Source: Streptomyces sp. ATexAB-D23 (lineage in GTDB: Bacteria; Actinomycetota; Actinomycetes; Streptomycetales; Streptomycetaceae). From it: a DNA stretch of 64,000 nt. The notes under the pieces were generated by a model. The model ran no database searches. It had not been told where the DNA came from and saw nothing but the letters and a program-made list of their open reading frames with translations. Positions 33,199 through 41,174 of the stretch are shown here, in pieces. Location of the stretch: NCBI RefSeq assembly GCF_000373645.1, contig NZ_KB892035.1, forward strand, positions 307,150-371,149, written 5' to 3'. The translations under genes were made by a program, and so were the position numbers. Each line of letters opens with the position of its first letter. The stretch's first letter is position 1.

Positions 33199-34122
33199 TC
33201 AGAACTCCAGCCGCTCGCGCCGGCCCAGCCGCATCACGACGGCGGCGAACGCCATGGTGACGATGAGCAGTCCGACACCGATGGTCGTCGCGTAGCCGGC
33301 CTGACCGTCACGGAAGGCGGTCTGGTAGACGTACAACGGCAGGATCGAGGTCGCGTAGTCGGGGCCGCCGGGGCCGACCGTCATGACCTGGACGGCCGTG
33401 AACGCCTCGACGCCGAGGGCCAGGATGCCCATGTAGACCCAGCCCGACTGGATGGTGTCCCAGAGCAGCGGCACGGTGATCTTGAAGAACGTCGTGACCC
33501 GGCTGGCCCCGTCCAGGAGCGCCGCCTCGTAGAAGTCCTTGGGAATGGACGCCATTCCGGCCGAGAAGAGGACGACGAAGAAGCCGACCGTCGACCAGAC
33601 CAGCACCACCATGACGCAGATCAGGGCCAGGCTCGGGTCGCCCAGCCAGTCCGGCTGCACGGAGCCGAGGCCGATGCCCTTGAGCGCCGAATTCAGCATT
33701 CCCGAACGCGGGTTGTAAGCGAACTGGAACAGCAGGGCGACGATGACGATCGAGAGGACCTGCGGGAAGAAATAGGCGATCTTGTAGAAGCCCGAGCCCC
33801 GCACGCCGGAGACCGCGGCGTTTTTGCGCCGACGGCCCCCGACGTTCAGCATGAAGGCGAAGAAGAGCGCGAGGCCCAACGTCACCAGCGGCAGCACCAG
33901 CACCAGGATCACGCTGTGCTGGAGGGACTTCCAGAAAATGTCGTCCTTCAGCATCCTGGTGTAGTTGCCGAAGCCGACCATCTTGAAGTCCGGGCTCAGA
34001 CCGGTCCAGTCCGTGAAGGAATAGTAGATGGCCTGGATGAACGGCCAGATGACGAAGACCGCGTACAAGGCCAAGGGGGCTACCAGGAACCCCACAATGA
34101 ACCGGTACCTGCCGTGCTGCAT
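33199..34122 (-). CDS. ngcF: Carbohydrate ABC transporter permease, MalF type
   Basis: 307-residue permease with six membrane segments. The short N-terminus leads into FIVGFLVAPLALYAVFVIWPF, and the EAA loop reads EAALLDGASRVTTFFKITVP. It pairs with the MalG-type permease downstream and the binding protein upstream (50-nt gap), forming the channel of an oligosaccharide importer. A small basic loop, GGRRRKNAAV, sits after the third helix. Name by synteny with S. coelicolor ngcF. Confidence 0.88.
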   Translation of the reverse strand: MQHGRYRFIVGFLVAPLALYAVFVIWPFIQAIYYSFTDWTGLSPDFKMVGFGNYTRMLKDDIFWKSLQHSVILVLVLPLVTLGLALFFAFMLNVGGRRRKNAAVSGVRGSGFYKIAYFFPQVLSIVIVALLFQFAYNPRSGMLNSALKGIGLGSVQPDWLGDPSLALICVMVVLVWSTVGFFVVLFSAGMASIPKDFYEAALLDGASRVTTFFKITVPLLWDTIQSGWVYMGILALGVEAFTAVQVMTVGPGGPDYATSILPLYVYQTAFRDGQAGYATTIGVGLLIVTMAFAAVVMRLGRRERLEF

Positions 34123-34172
34123 CGTTTACCGACCCCGATCTTTCCGCGGGTGCCGCCGCTGGTGACGGTTGC

Positions 34173-35618
34173 TCACTGGTGCTTGTAGTGCTTGATGGAC
34201 TGGTCCTTGGCCGCCGCGTCCGCGAAGCCCTGGATCTTCTTGATGGCCTCGGTGGGCGTCAGGCGCCCGGCCATCATCTCGCCGAGACCGGCGGTGCCGA
34301 TCTGCTCCTTCTGGAGCTTGACGTACCAGTCCTGGAGGCGCGGGTTCACCACGTTGTCGCCGGCCTTCTTCAGCGCGTCGACACCGGCCTGCATGGCCGT
34401 GGAGAGGGTCAGCCCGTCGGTGCCGCCGTTGAAGGCGCTCAGGGACTTGACCTGCTGGGTGAAGTTCTTCGAGGACTCCTCGGAGAGCATGATGCGCAGC
34501 TGCTCCATGCCGCCCTGCGGGTTCTTCGCCTTGGCCGGGACGACGAAGGGCTCGCCGCCGGACGCCCAGATGGTGCCGAAGGGCATCTTGTCGGACGAGT
34601 CCAGGCCGGAGGGGGCCGCGACCATCATCTTGAAGTCCTTGGGCGTGGTCGGCGCCGCCTCGTTCTCCACCCACGAACCGTTGGGGATGAAGAGCGCCTT
34701 GCCCTTCGTCCACTCGGTCTGCGACTGGATGTGGGTCAGACCGGGGGTGCCCTGGAGGATGTACCCCTTCTTGTACAGCTCGTAGTACGCCTCGAACGCC
34801 GCCTTGACGGCGGGGTCCTTCCACGCGTTCGGCTCCAGGTTGTCGATCTTGTCGAGAACCTCCCGGCCGCCGATCTTGGCGATGAACGGGTAGAGCGAGA
34901 ACGGCAGGTAGTACGGGTACTTACCGGCGTACGTCCAGCCCGCGATGCCCTGCTTCTTCGCCTTGGCGCAGAGGGCGAGCATGTCGTCCCAGTTCTCGGG
35001 GTACTGCGCGTCGAGCTTCTCCAGCGCGGTCTGCGAGTACCACACGCCGTACACGGTGTACGCGTAGTACATGATCCAGACCGGGTCGCCCTCGAACTGG
35101 CCCATCTCCAGGACGCCCGGACGCAGGGTGTCGCGGACCTTCTTGCTCGGGTCGTCGATGGACGGGGCGTCCATCAGCGGGGTGAGGTCGAGCAGCTGCT
35201 TCTTGCCGACGAGGACACCCATGTCCATCTGCTCGGCACCGGAGTTGTCGATCAGGTCCGGCGGGGTGCCGCCGTTGAAGCGCGGCTGGAGCTGCGACTG
35301 GATCTTCTGCGTCGCGGTGTGCTTGACCTTGGCCTTCGGGAAGGCCGCGGTGTACTTCTTCTCGGCGTCGATCGCGTACTGCTCACCGAAGCCGCCGTCG
35401 AAGATGACCACGTCGAGGGCGGCCGTCTCGTTGACGCCCAGCGGGTTCTTCGCGCTGGTCTTGCCCTTCTTGACCGTGTCGTCGCTGCCGCTGTCGCCGC
35501 TCGCGCAGGCGGACAGGAAGCTCATCGTCGGGACGGTGATCAGACCGAGTGCGGCAGAACGCTTGATCACATCGCGACGGCCAAGGCCCTCATTCTTGTG
35601 GGCGGAGGTGGATCCCAT
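34173..35618 (-). CDS. ngcE: Carbohydrate ABC transporter substrate-binding lipoprotein
   Basis: 481-residue solute-binding protein (family SBP_bac_1). The N-terminus has a twin-arginine-like GRRDVIKRSAALG followed by a hydrophobic stretch and the lipobox SFLSAC, so it may be exported by Tat and then lipidated. The mature part has the expected two-lobe pattern (PPDLIDNSGAEQMDMG, TPGLTHIQSQTEWTKGKALF, IWASGGEPFVVPA). I chose the ATG at 35618, with GAGGAC about 6 nt upstream, over a TTG two codons earlier. In S. coelicolor NgcE binds chito-oligosaccharides; substrate here is inferred from synteny. First gene of the ngcEFG operon, divergent from the GH92 gene. Confidence 0.9.
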   Translation of the reverse strand: MGSTSAHKNEGLGRRDVIKRSAALGLITVPTMSFLSACASGDSGSDDTVKKGKTSAKNPLGVNETAALDVVIFDGGFGEQYAIDAEKKYTAAFPKAKVKHTATQKIQSQLQPRFNGGTPPDLIDNSGAEQMDMGVLVGKKQLLDLTPLMDAPSIDDPSKKVRDTLRPGVLEMGQFEGDPVWIMYYAYTVYGVWYSQTALEKLDAQYPENWDDMLALCAKAKKQGIAGWTYAGKYPYYLPFSLYPFIAKIGGREVLDKIDNLEPNAWKDPAVKAAFEAYYELYKKGYILQGTPGLTHIQSQTEWTKGKALFIPNGSWVENEAAPTTPKDFKMMVAAPSGLDSSDKMPFGTIWASGGEPFVVPAKAKNPQGGMEQLRIMLSEESSKNFTQQVKSLSAFNGGTDGLTLSTAMQAGVDALKKAGDNVVNPRLQDWYVKLQKEQIGTAGLGEMMAGRLTPTEAIKKIQGFADAAAKDQSIKHYKHQ

Positions 35619-35860
35619 GCTCAAGTCCTCGCCTTCTCCAGGACTCAGGCGGTGTGTACCGGTCGCCCCGTCGTATTCGCCTCAGGCGAAGGGCCCCGCC
35701 ACCGCGGTCGGTTGCGCTTGGGTGGTACAGATTTCAGGCTAACCATTGCCGTGGGGGGCGTCGGGGGACCGGACAGCCGACGCAACCTGCGGCGTCGTGT
35801 CGTCCTGCCCCCGTGTCCCCCAGCCGCGCAACCAGTGACCCGGCTGTGCAGACGCCGACA

Positions 35861-35890
35861 GGTATAGTCCACTTGCCGCCAACTGAGCAA
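35861..35890 (-). promoter_or_regulatory. Candidate ngcE promoter
   Basis: On the minus strand TTGCTC (35890-35885) and TATACC (35866-35861) are 18 nt apart, a fair housekeeping-type match. The resulting 5' leader would be about 240 nt. Confidence 0.4.
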
Positions 35891-36024
35891 GATCGAAAGC
35901 AAGTTTGCACGGGAGTCTTTCCCGAGTTGAGACCTCGCGGATACCTCGGCACCGTACGCCCTCCGCCGGATGTAACGATTTCCGCATTCCGGTCGATTCG
36001 ACAGCCGGCTCTGATCCAACACCC

Positions 36025-36054
36025 TTGACACCGCACGCCACTTCACTCCCTACT
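36025..36054 (+). promoter_or_regulatory. Candidate promoter of the GH92 gene
   Basis: A consensus -35 TTGACA (36025-36030) is followed after 18 nt by CCTACT (36049-36054), a weak -10. The palindrome at 36073 would lie just downstream of the transcription start. Confidence 0.4.
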
Positions 36055-36072
36055 TGTTCCTGCGTATCTTCT

Positions 36073-36084
36073 GACAACGTTGTC
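36073..36084. promoter_or_regulatory. LacI-type operator palindrome
   Basis: GACAACGTTGTC is a perfect 12-bp palindrome with the central CG typical of LacI-family operators. It lies 33 nt before the GH92 ATG. No LacI-family gene is in the window. Confidence 0.6.
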
Positions 36085-36116
36085 CAAGCGCACTTCCCCG
36101 GGAGGAATGGCTCGGC

Positions 36117-39100
36117 ATGCACCCCCGAAACCGTTCTCGCACGAGACAAAGCAGCACGGCAGCGCTGATCGCGGCCTCTTTGGTCCTGGTCGTGACAGCC
36201 CCCACGGCGGCCGCCGCTCAATCGGCCGGGTCGACCGGAAAAGGTCATGGGCCCGCGGGTGACCGGACATTCAGCACGTCCTTCGAGGAGGACGAAAAGC
36301 AGCCGGACTGGCGCAATACCGTTGAACAGGGCCCTGACGGAAAGAAGCGGGCATCGGGTATCGATGGCGGCTTCTCCTCCGGAATACCGGGCAATGTGAC
36401 CGACAAGGTCACCGATGTCCGCGCCAGCGACGAGAACACCGCCGGCGGCGAGGTGAAGGAGAACCTGGTCGACGGCGAGTCCGGCACGAAGTGGCTGGCC
36501 TTCGAGCCCTCCGCCTGGGCCGAGTTCGACCTCACGGAGCCGGTGAAGGTCGTGACCTACGCGCTGACCTCGGCCGACGACCACGACGAGCGCGACCCCA
36601 GGGACTGGACCCTCCAGGGCTCCGAGGACGGCGAGAGCTGGACGGACCTGGACACCCGGACCGGCCAGACCTTCAGCGAGCGCTTCCAGACCAAGTCGTA
36701 CGACTTCACCGCGGACCAGGCCTACCAGCACTTCCGGCTGGACATCACCAAGAACAACGGCGCCACCGACGCCACCCAGCTCGCCGACGTCCAGTTCTCC
36801 GACGGCGACACCTCCGCCCCCGCCCCCGCCGACATGCGCAGCCAGGTCGACCGGGGCCCGTCCGGCTCCCCCACCGCGAAGGCCGGCGCGGGCTTCACCG
36901 GGAAGAAGGCGCTCAGGTACGCGGGCACGCACAAGGCGGACGGCCGCGGATATTCGTACAACAAGGTCTTCGACGTCAACACGCGCGTCAGCCGGGACAC
37001 CGAGCTCTCCTACCTGGTCTACCCCCAGATGGGTGAGACGGACCTGTCCTACCCGGCCACCCACGTCGCGGTGGACCTCGCGTTCACGGACGGCACCTAC
37101 CTGAGTGATCTGCGCGCCACCGACTCCAACGGCGGCCTGCTGACCCCGCAGGGCCAGGCCGACGCCAAGCGGCTCTACGTGAACCAGTGGAACAAGGTCG
37201 AGGCCGGGATCGGCACCGTCGCGGCGGGCAAGACCGTGGACCGCATCCTGGTCGCGTACGACTCCCCGAAGGGCCCCGCGAAGTTCCAGGGCTGGATCGA
37301 CGACCTGAAGATCGCGCCCAGGGCGCCCGAGAAGCGCGAGGCGCATCTCTCGGACTACGCCTCGACCGTGCGCGGGACCAACTCCAGCGGCTCCTTCTCG
37401 CGCGGCAACAACTTCCCCGCGACCGCCGTCCCCAACGGCTTCAACTTCTGGACACCGGTCACCAACGCCGGCTCGACCAGCTGGCTCTACGACTACGCGC
37501 GGGGCAACAACGAGGACAACCTGCCCACGCTCCAGGCGTTCAGCGCGAGCCACGAGCCGAGCCCCTGGATGGGTGACCGGCAGACGTTCCAGCTGATGCC
37601 GTCGGCGGCCTCCGGCACCCCGGACGCCTCCCGTGAGGCACGCGCGCTGCCGTTCAGGCACGAGAACGAGACGGCGAGGCCCCACTACTACGGGGTGACG
37701 TTCGAGAACGGCCTCAAGGCCGAGATGACGCCGACCGACCACGCGGCGCGGATGCGGTTCACGTACCCGGGCAAGGACGCGAGCATCGTCTTCGACAACG
37801 TCTCCAACGACGGCGGGCTGACCCTGGACCCGGCCACCAGCTCGTTCACCGGCTTCTCCGACGTGAAGAGCGGCCTCTCGACCGGGGCGACCCGGCTGTT
37901 CGTGTACGGCGTCTTCGACGCGCCCGTCACCGCGAGCGGCAAGCTCTCCGGCGGCGGCGGTGACGACGTCACCGGGTATCTGCGCTTCGACGCCGGCAAG
38001 GACCGCACGGTCGGCCTGCGCCTGGCGACCTCGCTGATCAGCGTCGACCAGGCGAAGCAGAACCTGGCCGCCGAGATCCCCGCCTCGCGCTCCTTCGCCG
38101 GGGTCGAGGACCGGGCGCAGGACGCCTGGGACGGTCTGCTGGGCAAGGTGGAGGTCGAGGGCGCGACCCCCGACCAGCTGACCACGCTGTACTCCAGCCT
38201 GTACCGGCTCTACCTGTACCCGAACTCGGGCTTCGAGCAGGTCGACGGCAAGGACACCTACGCCTCCCCGTTCTCCCCGCAGGTCGGCTCGGACACCCCG
38301 ACGCACACCGGCGCGAAGATCGTCCCCGGCAAGGTCTACGTCAACAACGGCTTCTGGGACACCTACCGGACGACCTGGCCCGCCTACTCCCTGCTCACCC
38401 CGAAGAAGGCCGGCGAGATGGTCGACGGCTTCGTGCAGCAGTACAAGGACGGCGGCTGGATCTCGCGCTGGTCCTCCCCCGGGTACGCGGACCTGATGAC
38501 CGGCACCTCCTCGGACGTGGCGTTCGCCGACGCGTACGTCAAGGGCGTGGAGTTCGACGCCGAGGCGGCGTACGACGCGGCCCTGAAGAACGCCACGGTG
38601 GTCCCGCCCTCCTCGGGCGTCGGCCGCAAGGGCATGGAGACGTCCCCGTTCGCCGGGTACGCCGACACCTCCACCCATGAGGGCCTGTCCTGGTCGCTGG
38701 AGGGCTACCTCAACGACTACGGCATCGGGAAGATGGGCCGGGCGCTCTACGAGAAGACGCACAAGCAGCGCTACAAGGACGAGTCCGAGTACTTCCTGAA
38801 CCGGGCCCGCGACTACGTGGAGCTGTTCGACGACAAGGCCGGCTTCTTCCAGGGCAAGGACGCCTCCGGCGACTGGCGTCTGCCCTCCGACCAGTACGAC
38901 CCGCGCGTCTGGGGGTACGACTACACGGAGACCAACGGCTGGGGCTACGCCTTCACCGCCCCGCAGGACAGCCGGGGCCTGGCCAACCTCTACGGCGGCC
39001 GGGACGGTCTCGCGAAGAAGCTGGACACGTACTTCGCCACCCCGGAGACGGCGGGCCCGGAGTTCGTCGGCAGCTACGGCGGCGTCATCCACGAGATGAC

Positions 39101-39962
39101 GGAGGCCCGGGACGTGCGGATGGGCCAGTACGGGCACAGCAACCAGGTCGCCCACCACGTCACCTACATGTACGACGCGGCCTCGCAGCCCTACAAGACG
39201 CAGGAGAAGGTCCGCGAGGTCCTCGGCCGGCTGTACACGGGCAGTGCCATCGGCCAGGGCTACCACGGCGACGAGGACAACGGCGAGCAGTCGGCCTGGT
39301 TCCTCTTCTCCTCGCTCGGCTTCTACCCGCTGGTGATGGGCAGCGGCGAGTACGCGATCGGCTCGCCGCTGTTCACCAAGGCCACCGTGCACCTGGAGAA
39401 CGGCCGCAAGCTGGTCGTCGAGGCGCCGAAGAACAGCGCGAAGAACATCTACGTCCAGGGCCTGAAGGTCAACGGCAAGAAGTGGACCTCCACCTCGCTG
39501 CCGCACGACCTGCTGGCCAAGGGCGGGACGCTGGCCTTCGACATGGGCCCGAAGCCGTCCGCGTGGGGCACCGGCAAGAACGCCGCCCCGGTCTCCCTCA
39601 CCCAGGACGACCAGGTGCCGTCCCCGAGGAAGGACGTGCTGAAGGGCGAGGGCGCGCTGTTCGACAACACCTCGGCGACCACCGCCACGGTCTCCACCGT
39701 CGAGCTCCCGGTCCCGTCGGCGACGAAGGCCGCCCAGTACACGCTGACCTCGGCGACGGCGGCGAAGGCCCCGGCCGGCTGGGTCCTCCAGGGCTCGGCG
39801 GACGGCAGGAGCTGGAAGGACCTCGACAAGCGGTCCGGCGAGACCTTCGCCTGGGACAAGCAGACGAGGGCCTTCTCGGTGAAGTCCCCCGGCTCGTACG
39901 CGCACTACCGGCTGGTGCTCGACGGGGAGGCGACGCTCGCGGAGGTGGAGCTGATCTCCTGA
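36117..39962 (+). CDS. Secreted GH92 family glycosidase (alpha-mannosidase type) with flanking carbohydrate-binding-like domains
   Basis: 1281-residue exported enzyme. A signal peptide (Arg-rich N-terminus, ALIAASLVLVVTAPTAAAA) is followed by an F5/8C-like domain (about 85-215, GGEVKENLVDGESGTKWLAF, WTLQGSEDGESWTDLD), a linker beta-domain (about 225-400) and the GH92 catalytic region (about 405-1130). Catalytic-region landmarks are NGFWDTYRTTWPAYSLL and the late GYHGDEDNGEQSAWFLFSSL, whose acidic residues fit the calcium-dependent GH92 mechanism. A C-terminal domain (about 1165-1281) repeats the WVLQGSADGRSWKDLDKRSGETF pattern of the N-terminal one. GH92 enzymes are exo-acting alpha-mannosidases on glycans. 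GGGAGGA lies about 10 nt before the ATG. A LacI-like palindrome upstream suggests sugar-dependent repression. Confidence 0.92.
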   Translation: MHPRNRSRTRQSSTAALIAASLVLVVTAPTAAAAQSAGSTGKGHGPAGDRTFSTSFEEDEKQPDWRNTVEQGPDGKKRASGIDGGFSSGIPGNVTDKVTDVRASDENTAGGEVKENLVDGESGTKWLAFEPSAWAEFDLTEPVKVVTYALTSADDHDERDPRDWTLQGSEDGESWTDLDTRTGQTFSERFQTKSYDFTADQAYQHFRLDITKNNGATDATQLADVQFSDGDTSAPAPADMRSQVDRGPSGSPTAKAGAGFTGKKALRYAGTHKADGRGYSYNKVFDVNTRVSRDTELSYLVYPQMGETDLSYPATHVAVDLAFTDGTYLSDLRATDSNGGLLTPQGQADAKRLYVNQWNKVEAGIGTVAAGKTVDRILVAYDSPKGPAKFQGWIDDLKIAPRAPEKREAHLSDYASTVRGTNSSGSFSRGNNFPATAVPNGFNFWTPVTNAGSTSWLYDYARGNNEDNLPTLQAFSASHEPSPWMGDRQTFQLMPSAASGTPDASREARALPFRHENETARPHYYGVTFENGLKAEMTPTDHAARMRFTYPGKDASIVFDNVSNDGGLTLDPATSSFTGFSDVKSGLSTGATRLFVYGVFDAPVTASGKLSGGGGDDVTGYLRFDAGKDRTVGLRLATSLISVDQAKQNLAAEIPASRSFAGVEDRAQDAWDGLLGKVEVEGATPDQLTTLYSSLYRLYLYPNSGFEQVDGKDTYASPFSPQVGSDTPTHTGAKIVPGKVYVNNGFWDTYRTTWPAYSLLTPKKAGEMVDGFVQQYKDGGWISRWSSPGYADLMTGTSSDVAFADAYVKGVEFDAEAAYDAALKNATVVPPSSGVGRKGMETSPFAGYADTSTHEGLSWSLEGYLNDYGIGKMGRALYEKTHKQRYKDESEYFLNRARDYVELFDDKAGFFQGKDASGDWRLPSDQYDPRVWGYDYTETNGWGYAFTAPQDSRGLANLYGGRDGLAKKLDTYFATPETAGPEFVGSYGGVIHEMTEARDVRMGQYGHSNQVAHHVTYMYDAASQPYKTQEKVREVLGRLYTGSAIGQGYHGDEDNGEQSAWFLFSSLGFYPLVMGSGEYAIGSPLFTKATVHLENGRKLVVEAPKNSAKNIYVQGLKVNGKKWTSTSLPHDLLAKGGTLAFDMGPKPSAWGTGKNAAPVSLTQDDQVPSPRKDVLKGEGALFDNTSATTATVSTVELPVPSATKAAQYTLTSATAAKAPAGWVLQGSADGRSWKDLDKRSGETFAWDKQTRAFSVKSPGSYAHYRLVLDGEATLAEVELIS

Positions 39963-39982
39963 GCCACCCGCTCCGCCCATGA

Positions 39983-40015
39983 GGACGGGCCGCCCGGATG
40001 CCGGGCGGCCCGTCC
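39983..40015. terminator. Bidirectional hairpin terminator
   Basis: A 15-bp perfect stem (39983-39997 with 40001-40015) with an ATG loop lies between the converging GH92 and DUF916 genes. Confidence 0.85.
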
Positions 40016-40032
40016 GCGTGTGCGTGCCGCAC

Positions 40033-41100
40033 TCAGGAGTGCTGTTCCGCCTTGTCGCGCAGCGCCTGCTCCACCGCCTCGCGCACCCGCTCCTCCTCGC
40101 GCCGCGTCCGCCGGGCGCGCGCCCGGCGGACGAGCACGAACGCCGCGACGGCCGCGCCCAGGACGAGGACCACGAGCAGCAGGAGCGTCCAGGGGACCGC
40201 CCAGCCGTGGGCCGTGGTCCGGACGGGGTCGAGGGCCCTGGTGGAACCCGCGGCGTCGGTGAGGATCGGGGTGACGGCGACGGTGGCCGCGAGGCGGAGG
40301 GCGGGGGTGACGTCGTGGACGGGGACCGTGACCTTCCAGCGCTCGCCGGGCAGCAGCTCCGGCGGTGCCGGGATCGTGCCGGCCTCGGTGCTCAGCGTCC
40401 CGAAGGGGCCGGTGAGGGTGACCTTCTGGGTGCCGGAGAGCAGCGCGTTGCCGGTGTTGTGGAGGCTGTAGGAGACCGTGGCACCGCCCCGGCCGAAGGG
40501 GTTGGCGGTCCCCCGGTAGTCGATGTGCACGTCCTCGACGGCGAGTGCGGGCTTCAGGGCGCCGCTGACGCGCAGCTTGATCCGGATGCCGAGGCGCCGG
40601 TCGACGGTGATGCCCTCGGTGTCGCCCGCCTGCTTGAGCGAGGTCAGGATGCCGCCCACGTAGTCGCCGGGGGACGCGTCGCGCGGGACCTTCACGGTGA
40701 AGGGGATCTCGGCACTCCTGCCCGGGGCTATCCGTACGCTTTCACGGCCGGCCCGCACCCAGGCTCCGACGGCGCGGGACTTCTTCCCCTCGGTGAGGAG
40801 GTCGAGCTGCCCCTTGTCCGTCGTGAAGCCGTCGGCCGCGTAGACGGCCAGGCTCAGCGGCTGTGTGCCGTGGTTGGCCACGACGAGGGCGTCCTCGGCC
40901 TCACCGCCGGGGTTGACGGTGTAGCCGAAGCTCGACCGGTCCTCCCCGTAGTCGCCCGCGGCCGTCCGGACCGTCCAGGTGACGTCGCCGCCGGCGGCCC
41001 GTGCCGGGCCGGTGGACGTGCCGAACGCCAGGGTCGCGAGCAGGACGAGGAGGGCGGTGCGGACGGCGGCGGTGCGGCGAGGTGGTGCCACTGCGTGCAT
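40033..41100 (-). CDS. DUF916-like (WxL-associated) secreted membrane-anchored protein
   Basis: 355 residues: a signal peptide (MHAVAPPRRTAAVRTALL...AFGTSTGPARA), an extracellular beta-sandwich (DYGEDRSSFGYTVNPGGEAEDALVVANHG and IPFTVKVPRDASPGDYVGGI), a second beta-domain (GGATVSYSLHNTGNALLSGTQ) and a C-terminal transmembrane helix (WTLLLLVVLVLGAAVAAFVLV) with a basic/acidic cytoplasmic tail. This is the layout of DUF916/DUF3324 proteins, which in Firmicutes interact with WxL-domain surface proteins. I chose the ATG at 41100; a much longer reading overlaps the upstream gene. It lies just downstream of a phosphoesterase with a WxL-like C-terminus, so the two may form a cell-surface pair. Function is inferred from architecture. 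Confidence 0.75.
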   Translation of the reverse strand: MHAVAPPRRTAAVRTALLVLLATLAFGTSTGPARAAGGDVTWTVRTAAGDYGEDRSSFGYTVNPGGEAEDALVVANHGTQPLSLAVYAADGFTTDKGQLDLLTEGKKSRAVGAWVRAGRESVRIAPGRSAEIPFTVKVPRDASPGDYVGGILTSLKQAGDTEGITVDRRLGIRIKLRVSGALKPALAVEDVHIDYRGTANPFGRGGATVSYSLHNTGNALLSGTQKVTLTGPFGTLSTEAGTIPAPPELLPGERWKVTVPVHDVTPALRLAATVAVTPILTDAAGSTRALDPVRTTAHGWAVPWTLLLLVVLVLGAAVAAFVLVRRARARRTRREEERVREAVEQALRDKAEQHS

Positions 41101-41119
41101 GGGGTCTCTCTCGGAACGG

Positions 41120-41159
41120 CGGCGTGGCAGGCTGCGGCGTACCGGAGCCTGCCACGCCG
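41120..41159 (-). terminator. Hairpin between the phosphoesterase and DUF916 genes
   Basis: A 14-bp perfect stem (41120-41133 with 41146-41159) with a 12-nt loop lies between two genes in the same direction. It may terminate or attenuate the upstream transcript, so co-transcription is uncertain. Confidence 0.6.
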
Positions 41160-41174
41160 GTGGAGCGGGGAGGG

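Larger units (their letters stand above)
35619..36116. other. 498-nt divergent intergenic region between ngcE and the GH92 gene
   Basis: No gene is supported; open frames here are short or antisense extensions. It contains a candidate ngcE promoter (35861-35890, minus), a TTGACA -35 for the GH92 gene (36025-36030) and a LacI-like palindrome (36073-36084). I looked for a DasR-type site (ACTGGTCTAGACCA-like) upstream of ngcE and saw none. Confidence 0.5.

Noticed and set aside
35619..36116. DasR operator upstream of ngcE
   Set aside because: No ACTGGTCTAGACCA-like sequence was found by eye.
35739..39980. 1413-codon open frame antisense to the GH92 gene
   Set aside because: It lies opposite a clear GH92 gene; long antisense frames are common at this GC content, and the translation has no family motif.
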